DNA of 12,101 nt from CAYMEV01 sp964431655 [NCBI: uncultured bacterium] (GTDB taxonomy: Bacteria; CAYMEV01). The notes under the pieces are model-generated. The model worked only from the letters and a program-made list of their open reading frames with translations. It searched no databases and was not told where the DNA came from. The position numbers were made by a program, and so were the translations under genes. Location: the NCBI GenBank assembly GCA_964431655.1, contig CAYSKJ010000092.1, forward strand, positions 1 through 12,101, given 5' to 3'. Within the stretch, counting starts at the first letter, position 1, and the number at the start of each line of letters is the position of its first letter. Positions 1-7,765 of this stretch are shown here, piece by piece.

Positions 1-51
1 AAGCTTCTGCCTGAGTTCCGGTTTAATATTTAGGTTTACGCCTATCTTCAT
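1..51 (-). CDS. rpoN: Start of probable sigma-54 factor RpoN (partial)
   Basis: Only the first 17 codons lie in the window, reading [17 protein letters not shown]. The ATG overlaps the lptB stop codon in an ATGA arrangement, which suggests translational coupling. The peptide resembles the start of sigma-54 Region I, which often opens with a short alternating L-x-L stretch before a QxL/MTPQL segment. In many Gram-negative bacteria rpoN directly follows lptB, and this context is the stronger part of the argument. RpoN directs RNA polymerase to -24/-12 promoters and depends on enhancer-binding ATPases. The rest of the gene is outside the window, so the assignment is an inference from position plus a weak sequence match. 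Confidence 0.55.
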   Translation of the reverse strand, partial: MKIGVNLNIKPELRQKL

Positions 52-812
52 GGCAGGGCCCCTTTAACTGTCTTATCCATAATAAAGCCTTCCCCGAGGT
101 AAAATTTCCTTACACTCTCAGAGCTTGCTATTTCATCGGGGGTACCGCATTTTAGGATTCTGCCTTCATTTATTATATATGCCTTGTCCGTAATTTTAAG
201 GGTTTCCCGGACATTGTGATCCGTTATGAGGATGCCTATTCCTCTCTGCTTGAGTTTAAGCACTATCTGCTGGATGTCTCCGACAGCTATGGGGTCTATT
301 CCTGCAAACGGCTCATCAAGAAGGATAAAGGACGGTGATAGCACAAGTGCCCTTGTTATCTCCACCCTCCTTCTTTCGCCTCCGGACAGGGTATAAGCCA
401 TGCTGTCGGAAAGATGCTCAATCGACAGCTCCCTCAGCAGAACCTGAAGCCTGTCATGTCTCTCCTCATTGGTAAGGGGGAGGGTTTCAAGTATCATCAT
501 TATATTGTCCCTGACCGAGAGCTTACGGAAGATGGAAGTTTCCTGGGGGAGATAGCTTATGCCCATCCTGGCTCTCTGGAACATAGGATAGTGCGTGATA
601 TCCGTATCGTTCAAAAATACCTGGCCGGATTCAGGTCTTATAAGCCCAATAATTATGTAGAAGCTTGTGGTTTTCCCGGCGCCGTTTGGACCCAGCAGGC
701 CCACGACCTCACCCTGCCTGAGGGAAATGGATACATCATCGACCACCTTTCTGCGCTTGTAAATCTTTACGATTTCTGAAGCCTTTAGGATATTGCTGTT
801 ATCTGTTTTCAT
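48..812 (-). CDS. lptB: LPS export ABC transporter ATPase LptB
   Basis: This is the cytoplasmic ATPase that powers LptFG extraction of lipopolysaccharide from the inner membrane into the periplasmic Lpt bridge. At 254 residues it is close to the family size of about 240. All ABC motifs are intact: Walker [10 protein letters not shown] at 41-49, Q-loop Gln90, signature LSGGE at 142-146, Walker B ILLDEP at 163-168 and switch His199 in TDHN. The C-terminal FYLGEGF at 237-243 matches the YLGExF tail typical of LptB and separates it from the related LivF/LivG ATPases. The start codon lies 14 nt inside the upstream lptC/A-like gene, and the stop overlaps the next start (rpoN-like). No lptF or lptG is in the window. 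Confidence 0.95.
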   Translation of the reverse strand: MKTDNSNILKASEIVKIYKRRKVVDDVSISLRQGEVVGLLGPNGAGKTTSFYIIIGLIRPESGQVFLNDTDITHYPMFQRARMGISYLPQETSIFRKLSVRDNIMMILETLPLTNEERHDRLQVLLRELSIEHLSDSMAYTLSGGERRRVEITRALVLSPSFILLDEPFAGIDPIAVGDIQQIVLKLKQRGIGILITDHNVRETLKITDKAYIINEGRILKCGTPDEIASSESVRKFYLGEGFIMDKTVKGALP

Positions 813-2949
813 TCAGCAGATTCCCTTTCTTCTTTGGAAAGATTTTCGGTACTTCATAGGGCTCTTCAAACCTGTATTTTGTAATTATTTCGGTGCCGTA
901 AACAGCATACCGGTTTTCTCTTAGATAGTATACAAGCTTTTGAGCATTCTGTAAAGAAGTCAATTTATCATAAAACGACACATTCTGCTCAATGTGAAAT
1001 TCATCTTTTTCTCTGTAATAGGTGCCTCTGTCTCCCTCCACATATCTTCCTTCCCCGCCTATTTTCAGACTGCCGGTGCATTCCGCCCTGTCAATCTCAT
1101 TGTCATGGTTAAGGTATATGGTCATGATATCGGTGGCCAGGTTATTTTCACCCTTCCGGGCATAGACATCCCCTGAGTATTTGATGGTCTTCTCAGCATG
1201 GAAGATCTCAAGGCTTTCAGCGGATACCATGACGGGCATGTCAGATTTGTCAAAAGAGAAGAAACCTCCATCATTCCCGTTTTTCTCGTAAAATTCCCTG
1301 AAAAAGATAGTTTCTGCATCTTCTGAAAAGAATACATAATCTTCTCCCGGTTTAATTATGATGGATTTTGATGAGGCTCTGAACCCCTTCTGCCATACCT
1401 CCGGATATTTGCTGGAAACCTCTTTCAGCAGGACTGCATCTCCTTTTGCATCGTAGTGCATATATTCTGTTTTAAAGTATAGCACATCGCCGCCGGAGCC
1501 ATCAAGGGCTGTCTTGGTCAATTCTCCGCTGACATTTCCATTAAGCTGTGCTAACTGTGTCCTATTATATAATTTAATGTCATCGGAATGAATTGTCAAT
1601 GTATCTGAATCGATTTTGCAATTATTTTTATACCATGCCGTCTCATCGCTCATATTATAGTCCAGTTCAGTGGCATGGATGTCCATTCTTTCAAAATCAC
1701 GGGAGTTTCTTCCATACTCAGGTATTATTGTATGTATATTATTCCTGGCTTTCAGTATCTTTCTGTTATTGTCCAGGATTATACTCTGGGCCTTGGTTAT
1801 GTAAGGGTAGTTGTAGAGGATGGGCATGTCCTCGGATGACATCAGGCCCGGCGCTATGTCCAGAATACCGCTGTTGGCAGTAAACCCGCTGTTCTGATAT
1901 TCAAAGTAAAAGCCGTTAAAGAAACGGACATACTGCGCTCTGATGCTCTGATCTGATTCTTCAAATTCAATTAATGCATTTCTTCCGGAAATAAACATCT
2001 CATCCCCTGTTCTCTCCAGCATGAAGTACTGATTCAGGCTGATTTTGTCCATAGCACCCCGGGCAAAGAATATATCCATTTCTTTCGCAGACAGCCTGTA
2101 GGTATCAGGCTGTCCGTCCTCGTTTACGGACGGGAGTTCTCCGGATACCTTTGATGAGAGGGCTATCATTTCCAGATTCATATCGCTGTCAAGGTATATA
2201 TCGGTTCTGTCAGCCTTCAGCCATGAATCTTCAAACATAAATACGGTTCTTTCATCCATGATCAACTGTCTGTCTGCTTCGTTATAGACCATGGTTATGC
2301 CCATTATCTGGAGGACTGAAGGCTCTTCATCTTTCAGGTCATGGTAAAGGGAAGCCCTGAGGTTATCAATAACATGGACATCGTTCGTAAGGGTGTCATA
2401 GGTAAGCCCGGTGCCGGTTATAAGGCTTTCACCCTTTTCAATGACGAAATCCTCAGCTGTCCGGATGATGCTGTCCTTGAAGGTAAAATCCATGGCAGAT
2501 GTTTTGAGGGTTCCCATGGAGGGGTGCTGAATCCTGATATTTCCGACCAGAAGTATCTTTTCTGTCTGATTCATTGTATTATAGACCGTCGCCCTGTCAG
2601 CGCTTATGATGACAGGCCTGCCGTCTCTGGAGAAAATCTTTATCTCCCTGATCCTGTCTATCTCTATTCTCTGGCTTGTAACCGACCCGGATGGGCCGTA
2701 TTCCGAATATAAACGGCCTTCTTCAGCATTTATCGAATATTTTACATCCTTTCCCTGGATATTTTCCCTAATAAAGGGCTTTATTACTATATCAGCGCTT
2801 AGGGCGCTTTCCTGCTGTGTTATCTCTTCATCAAGAACGTTTCTGGTCTCCGATCTGATATTATTGAGGATTATATACCCTAAGACAGTCATTATAAATG
2901 CAGTGCCCAGGATAAGTACGGCATATTTTATGCGCCTGTATCTGTTCAT
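799..2949 (-). CDS. Fused LptC-LptA-like LPS transport bridge protein
   Basis: This 716-residue protein has a short basic N-terminus and one hydrophobic anchor at about 9-28, followed by a long beta-rich periplasmic region. Residues about 45-200 read like LptC: an internal step rich in charged beta strands, then a pattern of the type [18 protein letters not shown] (133-150) and a GTGL turn near 179-182. Residues about 570-690 read like LptA/Ost[26 protein letters not shown], an AECTGSLKI strand, EGDRGTYY and a closing VYYL segment. The middle (200-570) has further strands of the same style, such as ATELDYN and LNGNVSG, so it may be one continuous beta-jellyroll. Classical LptC and LptA are separate proteins of under 200 residues. 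It overlaps lptB by 14 nt, which supports a role in LPS transport. The family call is by eye. The fused architecture is seen directly as one uninterrupted reading frame. Confidence 0.82.
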   Translation of the reverse strand: MNRYRRIKYAVLILGTAFIMTVLGYIILNNIRSETRNVLDEEITQQESALSADIVIKPFIRENIQGKDVKYSINAEEGRLYSEYGPSGSVTSQRIEIDRIREIKIFSRDGRPVIISADRATVYNTMNQTEKILLVGNIRIQHPSMGTLKTSAMDFTFKDSIIRTAEDFVIEKGESLITGTGLTYDTLTNDVHVIDNLRASLYHDLKDEEPSVLQIMGITMVYNEADRQLIMDERTVFMFEDSWLKADRTDIYLDSDMNLEMIALSSKVSGELPSVNEDGQPDTYRLSAKEMDIFFARGAMDKISLNQYFMLERTGDEMFISGRNALIEFEESDQSIRAQYVRFFNGFYFEYQNSGFTANSGILDIAPGLMSSEDMPILYNYPYITKAQSIILDNNRKILKARNNIHTIIPEYGRNSRDFERMDIHATELDYNMSDETAWYKNNCKIDSDTLTIHSDDIKLYNRTQLAQLNGNVSGELTKTALDGSGGDVLYFKTEYMHYDAKGDAVLLKEVSSKYPEVWQKGFRASSKSIIIKPGEDYVFFSEDAETIFFREFYEKNGNDGGFFSFDKSDMPVMVSAESLEIFHAEKTIKYSGDVYARKGENNLATDIMTIYLNHDNEIDRAECTGSLKIGGEGRYVEGDRGTYYREKDEFHIEQNVSFYDKLTSLQNAQKLVYYLRENRYAVYGTEIITKYRFEEPYEVPKIFPKKKGNLLNENR

Positions 2950-2972
2950 AGGTTATCAGCCATGGGGAAAGC

Positions 2973-3461
2973 CTATTTGGTTAAAAATCCTTTCTGTATT
3001 TTCCTGTATGTAATGTTGAAATCCTCCGGGACTACCCTGGTTCCTGCGATGGATGTCATGAAATTGCTGTCCCCCTTCCATCTCGGGAGTATATGGTAAT
3101 GGATATGGTCAATTATCCCTGCTCCGGCCGCTTCCTTTATATTAAGGCCCATATTAACTCCGTCAGCATTATATTCGCTGAAAAGGGTCTTTTCAATCAG
3201 CTTCAGAAAACTGTATATCTCTGCAAGGGTATTTTGATCCAGGTCCCGTATATAAGTGACGTGGGCAAAGGGAACTACCATTGTGTGCCCGTTATTGTAG
3301 GGGTATTTGTTGAGCATGACGAAGCTGAGCTCTCCCCGGTGTATCACAAGGTTCTGCCGGTCCTGGGAGGTGTCGGCGCTCAGTATTCTGCAGAAAAGGC
3401 ATTCAGGGTCCCTTGGCAGTTCAAAGTATGAAGACCTGTGGGGAGCATAGATATGTTTCAT
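2973..3461 (-). CDS. HIT-family nucleotide phosphorylase/hydrolase
   Basis: From the chosen start this is a 162-residue histidine-triad protein. The active-site signature HxHxH is at His119, His121 and His123, followed by LPRWKGDSNFM. This tail and the YPYNNGH segment at 53-59 are typical of the Ap4A phosphorylase-like HIT branch (Rv2613c type), which splits dinucleoside polyphosphates or nucleotide adducts. A CxxC pair (Cys21, Cys24) near the N-terminus fits the CxFC motif of that group. The start at 3461 gives the conserved opening IYAPHR, in place of the family's WAPWR, just before the CxxC. It begins one base after the epimerase stop and has a GGATGG stretch 7 nt upstream. A start at 3476 (MDGFN) is also possible. 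A longer frame from 3596 would overlap the epimerase by 134 nt and adds no family sequence. The substrate is unknown. Confidence 0.88.
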   Translation of the reverse strand: MKHIYAPHRSSYFELPRDPECLFCRILSADTSQDRQNLVIHRGELSFVMLNKYPYNNGHTMVVPFAHVTYIRDLDQNTLAEIYSFLKLIEKTLFSEYNADGVNMGLNIKEAAGAGIIDHIHYHILPRWKGDSNFMTSIAGTRVVPEDFNITYRKIQKGFLTK

Positions 3462-3462
3462 A

Positions 3463-4434
3463 TTAAAGCCATCCATTAACCTTATACCAGTCGCAGGTTT
3501 TTTTTGTTCCTGCTTCCAGGGAAAAGCCGGCTGATATGCCGAAATCCTGCCTGATAAGCCCCGGGTCTGACACCCACCCGTCCTGGATAATCTCAAGGAG
3601 CTTGTCCCTTGTCAGCAGAGGTGAAACCCCTGTTAGCCTGGCAAATAGTTCATAAAGGGGAGCAGTAAGGTAAAGCATGAATTCCGGCACAGGGATCAGA
3701 AGTGGCTTTTTGCCTGAGGCTCTGCATATTGCACCCGCTATCTCAGCAAAGGTATAGCTTTCAGGTTCCCCGACATTATATATCCTGCCATAGGCTGCCG
3801 GCTGGTCCATAATCCGTATCAGGGAGTCTACAAGGTCTTCCACATATATAATAGAATATCTCTTTTTTGCTCCCATTATGGGAATAAAGCCCAGTTTTGC
3901 CATCCTGAAAAAGGCAAATACATCCCTGTCCCGAGGGCCGTAAACAATGGGAGGCCTTATGATTGTCCAGTTAATGCCTGCTTTTTTCAGGTAAAGCTCT
4001 GAGCAAAGCTTGCTCTGGCCATAGCTGGAGACAGGCTTTTCCGGCTCATTCTCCTTTGTCCCCTCCGGTGAAGAGCAGGGTTTTGATGCAGCCAGGGAGC
4101 TCAGCATGATAAAATGCCTGAGGCCCGGAGCTGTCCTTTTGGCTTCATTTATAAGATTTTTTGAGGCATGGTAGTTGTTTTCCCAGAAATCACTGATACG
4201 GGGGCTTTTCGTGAGCCCTGACAGGTGATAGCATATTTCAACCTGGGAAAAAACGCCCTTCAGGGAATCAGGGTCTTTCAGGTCCCCCTGAATTATTTCT
4301 GACGCAAAGTTCTCAATTAAACATGCTTTTCCAGGATTTCGTATTATTGCCCTTATTTCATGGCCCTGTTTATACAGCTTTTCAATGAGATTAAGGCCTA
4401 TAAAGCCAGTACTGCCTGTAATGAGTATTTTCAT
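3463..4434 (-). CDS. NAD(P)-dependent epimerase/dehydratase (extended SDR)
   Basis: This 323-residue protein has a Rossmann dinucleotide site GSTGFIG at 7-13, an LSS catalytic-serine strand at 111-113, and the YxxxK pair Tyr138/Lys142. The RPPIVYGPRD segment (160-169) after the active site is a hallmark of extended SDRs. Members act on nucleotide sugars, sterols or other polar substrates. The closest style is the generic nucleoside-diphosphate-sugar epimerase group, and the exact substrate cannot be read from sequence. It starts 11 nt after the GNAT-like gene and ends one base before the HIT gene, so it belongs to the same operon. The downstream LPS export genes suggest an envelope-sugar role, but that is inference. 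Confidence 0.9.
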   Translation of the reverse strand: MKILITGSTGFIGLNLIEKLYKQGHEIRAIIRNPGKACLIENFASEIIQGDLKDPDSLKGVFSQVEICYHLSGLTKSPRISDFWENNYHASKNLINEAKRTAPGLRHFIMLSSLAASKPCSSPEGTKENEPEKPVSSYGQSKLCSELYLKKAGINWTIIRPPIVYGPRDRDVFAFFRMAKLGFIPIMGAKKRYSIIYVEDLVDSLIRIMDQPAAYGRIYNVGEPESYTFAEIAGAICRASGKKPLLIPVPEFMLYLTAPLYELFARLTGVSPLLTRDKLLEIIQDGWVSDPGLIRQDFGISAGFSLEAGTKKTCDWYKVNGWL

Positions 4435-4445
4435 GGGTCAGCGCC

Positions 4446-5552
4446 CTATATCTTCTTTTCATAGATTCTGTAGGTTTTATAACGGTGTGCCCCTAAAAGC
4501 CTCAGGTCCCTGTTCATAGCCCGGTTGTTCTCCAGGACCCAGCTGCATTCAGCCCGGGTATACCCCTTTCTGAGGCCGTTTTCAATGGTCTTTAAATAAA
4601 ACATGGCAGATATTCCGGTCTTTCTGTGTTCCTTTTTTACGCCCATGGTTATAACCCTGATGGTATCTATCTTTTTCATTCCCTTCATAAGTTTCAGAAA
4701 ACCCAGAGGTAACAGCCTGCCCTTCATCTTGACCAGGATTTGATTGATATCGGGAAGAGCAAGGGAAAAACCAACGGTTTCATTGCCCTTCTCGACTATG
4801 AATACCAGTTCTTCGTCAATAATATGCTTAAGGTCATCAGCAAGAAAATCAAATTCATCATCCTGGAGCGGGACGAAGCCCCAGTTTTTCTCCCATGCAG
4901 AGTTGTATATATCCTTTATAAGGCTTATCTCATGCCTGAGATGCTTTTTCCTTATGGTTCTGAAGGTATATCCCTGAGGGATGGATACATAGTCTATCAG
5001 CTTTTCTATCCTGTCATCCACATCCTCCCTGGACATTATATAGGCATATATGTCCATGGCCTTTTTATAGGGGCCGTTCTCAAAAAAATCCATGTAGTAA
5101 TGGGGATTATAGGTCATCATTACCACGGGGGGGAGTTCAAAACCGTCTATCAGGAGCCCGCATTCATTGTTGGTCGAAAGGTTTACGGGACCTCTTACCG
5201 TGTCAATATTCCTTTCCTTAAGGTATGACTCTGCGGTTCTTAAAAGTTCATGGGCTGTGTCCCGGCAGTCAATGCATTCAAAAAAACCGAAAAACCCGGT
5301 ATTCTCTGCGTGAAATTTATTGTGATTGTGATCGATTATAGCGCTTATCCTGCCGGATACCTTATTGCTCTTGTAGGCAAGAAAATGCTCGACCTCGGCA
5401 TGCCTGTAGAAGGGGTTGGCATTTCTGCTTAAAAGTCTTTTCTGCTGAACCAGAAGAGGAGGCACCCACATGGGATATGGGGCATAAAGCCTGTAGGGGA
5501 ACTGTATGAAATCCTCAAGTTCCTTTTTTGTCGTGACATTTTTAATTATCAT
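4446..5552 (-). CDS. GNAT-superfamily protein (YghO-like)
   Basis: This 368-residue soluble protein has a C-terminal GNAT-like acetyl-CoA fold: ITMGVKKEHRKTG at 301-313, where the R/Q-x-x-G pyrophosphate loop would sit, then a helix and WVLENNRAMNRDLRLLGA (338-355). The N-terminal half holds a second GNAT-like unit with HFLAYKSNKVSGRISAI (56-72) and the GFFGFFE strand at 86-92, so it may be a tandem GNAT. The FYRHAEVEHFLAY and HNHNKFH segments recall a family of uncharacterised acetyltransferase-like proteins that includes E. coli YghO. The acceptor is unknown. It is the first gene of the envelope operon. The start is supported by GGAAAG placed 7 nt upstream. I am fairly sure of the fold and unsure of the function. 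Confidence 0.75.
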   Translation of the reverse strand: MIIKNVTTKKELEDFIQFPYRLYAPYPMWVPPLLVQQKRLLSRNANPFYRHAEVEHFLAYKSNKVSGRISAIIDHNHNKFHAENTGFFGFFECIDCRDTAHELLRTAESYLKERNIDTVRGPVNLSTNNECGLLIDGFELPPVVMMTYNPHYYMDFFENGPYKKAMDIYAYIMSREDVDDRIEKLIDYVSIPQGYTFRTIRKKHLRHEISLIKDIYNSAWEKNWGFVPLQDDEFDFLADDLKHIIDEELVFIVEKGNETVGFSLALPDINQILVKMKGRLLPLGFLKLMKGMKKIDTIRVITMGVKKEHRKTGISAMFYLKTIENGLRKGYTRAECSWVLENNRAMNRDLRLLGAHRYKTYRIYEKKI

Positions 5553-5559
5553 AATCAGT

Positions 5560-5565
5560 CTTTCC
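5560..5565 (-). promoter_or_regulatory. Ribosome binding site of the GNAT-like gene
   Basis: GGAAAG on the minus strand sits 7 nt before the ATG at 5552. It supports that start as the first gene of the left operon. Confidence 0.6.
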
Positions 5566-5594
5566 AGTTAACCATAAATAGTAGATCTTGCCTG

Positions 5595-5623
5595 ATTATA
5601 ACATGTAAAGTCTTATATGAAAG
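5595..5623 (-). promoter_or_regulatory. Candidate promoter of the lpt-containing operon
   Basis: In the 81-nt gap before the GNAT-like gene, the minus strand has a perfect -10 box TATAAT (5595-5600). With a 17-nt spacer the -35 position reads CTTTCA (5618-5623), a poor match to TTGACA. If it is used, transcription would start roughly 35 nt before the ATG. It would make the operon partly independent of the methyltransferase-fusion gene upstream. Confidence 0.4.
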
Positions 5624-5633
5624 ATAAAAATCA

Positions 5634-7283
5634 TCATGTTGCGTTGTGCTGACTGCCCTTTTTCAGCACGGATATATAATGGGCGGAATACCTTTTAAGG
5701 GGGCTTTTCTCCAGCACTCTTTCAGCAGGCCCCAGCAGTTTCCAGACCAGTCCGGGTGTGAATTCAGGAAGGAAGGTGAAATATAGGGAGCCGTAAAAAC
5801 AATGACTCCAGTTGTCTTCAATAAAGGATGGCTTTATCCACCTTTCTATCCCTTCGTCGATATTGTTCAGCATGGGGAATATATAGCCCATATAAAGCTT
5901 GAATATGAAATTATTGGTATTTATCTCATTTATAAATAGATACCCGTCCTTTTTGACTATGCGCAGAATTTCATCAATGGCCTTTCTCTGTATATCAGCC
6001 CCAGGCAGGTGATGGAGGACATTTATAATATATACAAAATCAAAGCTTTCGTCCCTGTAGGGAAGACAGGGCAGGGACCCTGCATTGAGAATCAGCTTTG
6101 CTTCAGTGCGCCTTGCTGCATCTTTTAACTGGTTTTTTGAGCTCTCCAGCCCCAAAACATTTATACCTTCCTTGCTGAACTCCTCAAGGTAATATCCCTG
6201 ACCGCATCCTATATCAAGCCCCTGGAGGCTTCTGCGACTGCTGAGAACACTCAGCATTCTCTCCATTTTTCTCTGTATCACTATTCGGTTCGAATGAACA
6301 GGTATCTGGGCGTCGTAATCCTGAGCAATTTGCTCAAAATGGAGTCTGGGGGGCCTGCGGAAAAGGTATTTTCTGAAGCTGAAAAGGGATACCAGGCCGA
6401 TAAGGAAGCTGAACCCGGCAGTGGAAAACCTGAACAAAAAAGCCGCAGCAACGGCATTATCCGCGCCTGTTCCAAGGTCTGCAAGGGATTTGATAAGGTA
6501 TGTGCCCGATGATATTATGCCCCCGGAAGAAAGCATAAATATCTGCCTGAAGGTTGAGTTGACAAAGAGTACAAAGGAATCATACATGGTAATGCCATTG
6601 TACTTTATGCAGATCATGTACAGGACAAGGGACGGAAGAGCCCACAGGAATACGCTCAGAACAATGGCATTGTACATCTTCCTGTTCTTCAGGCTGTTTA
6701 TGACATTCCTGTCAATACTTACCCTCCTTGCTCTTATAATTCTCAGAAAGAATCCTGCGACAGCGATAAGTCCCTTTATCATACCGGCCCTTAATGAAGG
6801 AGAGAAGGCAGCAGCAAGGAATAATGCAAGGCACAGGAGCTTCAATGTTATATTTTCAAGGAAAACCGCACCCCAGAAAAGGAGGGCAAATATGTCATAA
6901 GCCCTGTCGGCTCCTGCAGCATTAAAAACAGAATTAAAAACGGCATTTTCCCTTTTTGACAGGATCAGGCTCCTTAAAAAAAGCTCGCCGATGAAAAGAG
7001 GTATAAATATAAGCCCCAGGCCTGAAAAAAAGCCCAGGATGCTTGTCTTTACAGATATGATGATATTGCAGTTTCTAAGGATATGATGCCATTTCAGGAA
7101 TCTCAGAAAGAGATGGGCGGAAATAAGGATCAATGCAATAAGGCTGTAGGTGGATAAACGCAAAAACTGGAAGTCTGGGTGAAAGGAACTGCTTAGAATA
7201 TATGCGGATTTTATAATTCCGGCCAGCAGGATTGCAGATCCGAAAATAAGGAACAGCAGAATTATGTTTCTCTTTTCTTCCAT
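5634..7283 (-). CDS. UPF0104/LPG-synthase-TM-like membrane domain fused to SAM methyltransferase
   Basis: This 549-residue two-part protein begins with a polytopic domain (about 1-308) with roughly eight hydrophobic segments. The patterns match the UPF0104/AglD/LPG-synthase-TM family: an IFIPLFIGELFLRSLIL segment at 92-108, ADRAYD (125-130) in place of the usual ERxxD, and SSGGIISSG (252-260) in place of the usual PGGLG loop. That family includes lipid flippases and glycolipid-related membrane proteins. The second part (about 312-545) is a class I methyltransferase with motif I LDIGCGQG at 356-363, an acidic residue Glu380 ending strand 2, and DFVYIINVLHHLP at 415-427. It ends in tandem stop codons. 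No clear Shine-Dalgarno precedes the ATG. The family calls are firm, but the substrate, presumably a lipid-linked molecule, is inferred. Confidence 0.85.
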   Translation of the reverse strand: MEEKRNIILLFLIFGSAILLAGIIKSAYILSSSFHPDFQFLRLSTYSLIALILISAHLFLRFLKWHHILRNCNIIISVKTSILGFFSGLGLIFIPLFIGELFLRSLILSKRENAVFNSVFNAAGADRAYDIFALLFWGAVFLENITLKLLCLALFLAAAFSPSLRAGMIKGLIAVAGFFLRIIRARRVSIDRNVINSLKNRKMYNAIVLSVFLWALPSLVLYMICIKYNGITMYDSFVLFVNSTFRQIFMLSSGGIISSGTYLIKSLADLGTGADNAVAAAFLFRFSTAGFSFLIGLVSLFSFRKYLFRRPPRLHFEQIAQDYDAQIPVHSNRIVIQRKMERMLSVLSSRRSLQGLDIGCGQGYYLEEFSKEGINVLGLESSKNQLKDAARRTEAKLILNAGSLPCLPYRDESFDFVYIINVLHHLPGADIQRKAIDEILRIVKKDGYLFINEINTNNFIFKLYMGYIFPMLNNIDEGIERWIKPSFIEDNWSHCFYGSLYFTFLPEFTPGLVWKLLGPAERVLEKSPLKRYSAHYISVLKKGSQHNAT

Positions 7284-7287
7284 CAGG

Positions 7288-7307
7288 TTAAAAGCATTTT
7301 TGCTTAA
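7288..7307. other. Small hairpin in the 5' leader of the methyltransferase-fusion gene
   Basis: A stem of five pairs (AAGCA at 7292-7296 with TGCTT at 7301-7305) and a four-base loop lies just upstream of the ATG at 7283, where a Shine-Dalgarno would be expected. It is short and could be chance in AT-rich DNA. Confidence 0.25.
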
Positions 7308-7315
7308 TGCAGTTA

Positions 7316-7343
7316 CTTATATAATCAAACCCAAAAAAGACAA
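7316..7343 (-). promoter_or_regulatory. Candidate promoter of the methyltransferase-fusion gene
   Basis: On the minus strand, TTGTCT (7338-7343) and TATAAG (7316-7321) are separated by 16 nt, a fair sigma-70 type match (4/6 and 5/6). It points toward the gene starting at 7283, leaving a leader of about 25-30 nt. It lies in the 173-nt AT-rich divergent intergenic region 7284-7456. Confidence 0.45.
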
Positions 7344-7384
7344 GCTTTAAATGTTGTACAAAAGCACGGACCTGCATATTTCAC

Positions 7385-7411
7385 TTTACATTAATGCTGT
7401 TTTGCTTTAAT
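7385..7411 (+). promoter_or_regulatory. Weak candidate promoter of the thioredoxin cluster
   Basis: TTTACA (7385-7390) and TTTAAT (7406-7411) are spaced by 15 nt, shorter than ideal. A promoter is expected in this divergent region because the three genes downstream are packed together, but no strong match is visible. I see no sigma-54 type GG-N10-GC element here. Confidence 0.25.
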
Positions 7412-7444
7412 TTTATTGCAATAAAATCTGGCATTATAAGAGAC

Positions 7445-7450
7445 AGGAGG
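7445..7450 (+). promoter_or_regulatory. Ribosome binding site deciding the thioredoxin start
   Basis: A perfect AGGAGG lies 6 nt before the ATG at 7457. It favours this start over an upstream in-frame ATG at 7394, which would add 21 residues unlike thioredoxin. Confidence 0.85.
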
Positions 7451-7456
7451 ATTAAG

Positions 7457-7765
7457 ATGGAAAAATTTACAGACCAGAATTTCATGGATATCTTAAACAG
7501 CGGTGAGAGCTTTGTTCTGGATTTCGGGGCAGCATGGTGCGGGCCCTGCAAAAAGCTGGAGCCTATACTGGAACAGCTTGAAGAGGAATACCGGGATATA
7601 CCCTTCTACAAGTGCGATGTCGGGGAAAATCAGCACGCAGCCTCCCACTTCAGCATCTTCAGCGTCCCTACCATAATCCTGTTCAAAGACGGCAAGGAAG
7701 TATCCCGCATAAGCGGTTTAAGGCCAAAAGAATTTTTCGAGGATGAACTGAAAAAGATAGGCTGA
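7457..7765 (+). CDS. Thioredoxin
   Basis: This 102-residue thioredoxin is of normal length. The redox site is WCGPC with Cys28 and Cys31, and the buried acid (Asp26 in E. coli) is kept as Asp22. The cis-proline loop is SVPT with Pro71, followed by the ILFKDGKEV hairpin. The aromatic Trp28 of E. coli thioredoxin is replaced by Gly24 (DFGAAWCGPC), a small departure. It has no signal peptide, so it should act in the cytoplasm as a disulfide reductant. Its TGA shares one base with the ATG of the triple-receiver diguanylate cyclase, so the two are probably translated together. No thioredoxin reductase is in the window, and I leave the symbol blank because many bacteria carry several paralogues. 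Confidence 0.95.
   Translation: MEKFTDQNFMDILNSGESFVLDFGAAWCGPCKKLEPILEQLEEEYRDIPFYKCDVGENQHAASHFSIFSVPTIILFKDGKEVSRISGLRPKEFFEDELKKIG

Noticed and set aside
1-6. HindIII site (AAGCTT) at the first base, suggesting a clone end
   Set aside because: Further AAGCTT sites occur inside the window (for example near 662 and 933), so it gives no evidence of a cloning boundary.
2950-2964. Tiny open frame (MADNL) between the HIT and LptC/A-like genes
   Set aside because: Five codons with no ribosome site. Its stop overlaps the next start, but nothing supports real translation.
3462-3596. Longer HIT-gene start at 3596
   Set aside because: The extra 45 residues overlap the well-supported epimerase and do not resemble HIT proteins. 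The start at 3461 gives the conserved family N-terminus.
6616-6632. GGGACGG sequence resembling the core of the inverted repeat
   Set aside because: Only seven bases match, without the palindrome, and it lies inside the membrane-methyltransferase coding region, so it looks like chance.
7394-7456. Upstream thioredoxin start at 7394
   Set aside because: The added residues are unlike thioredoxin or a signal peptide, and a perfect AGGAGG precedes the ATG at 7457.
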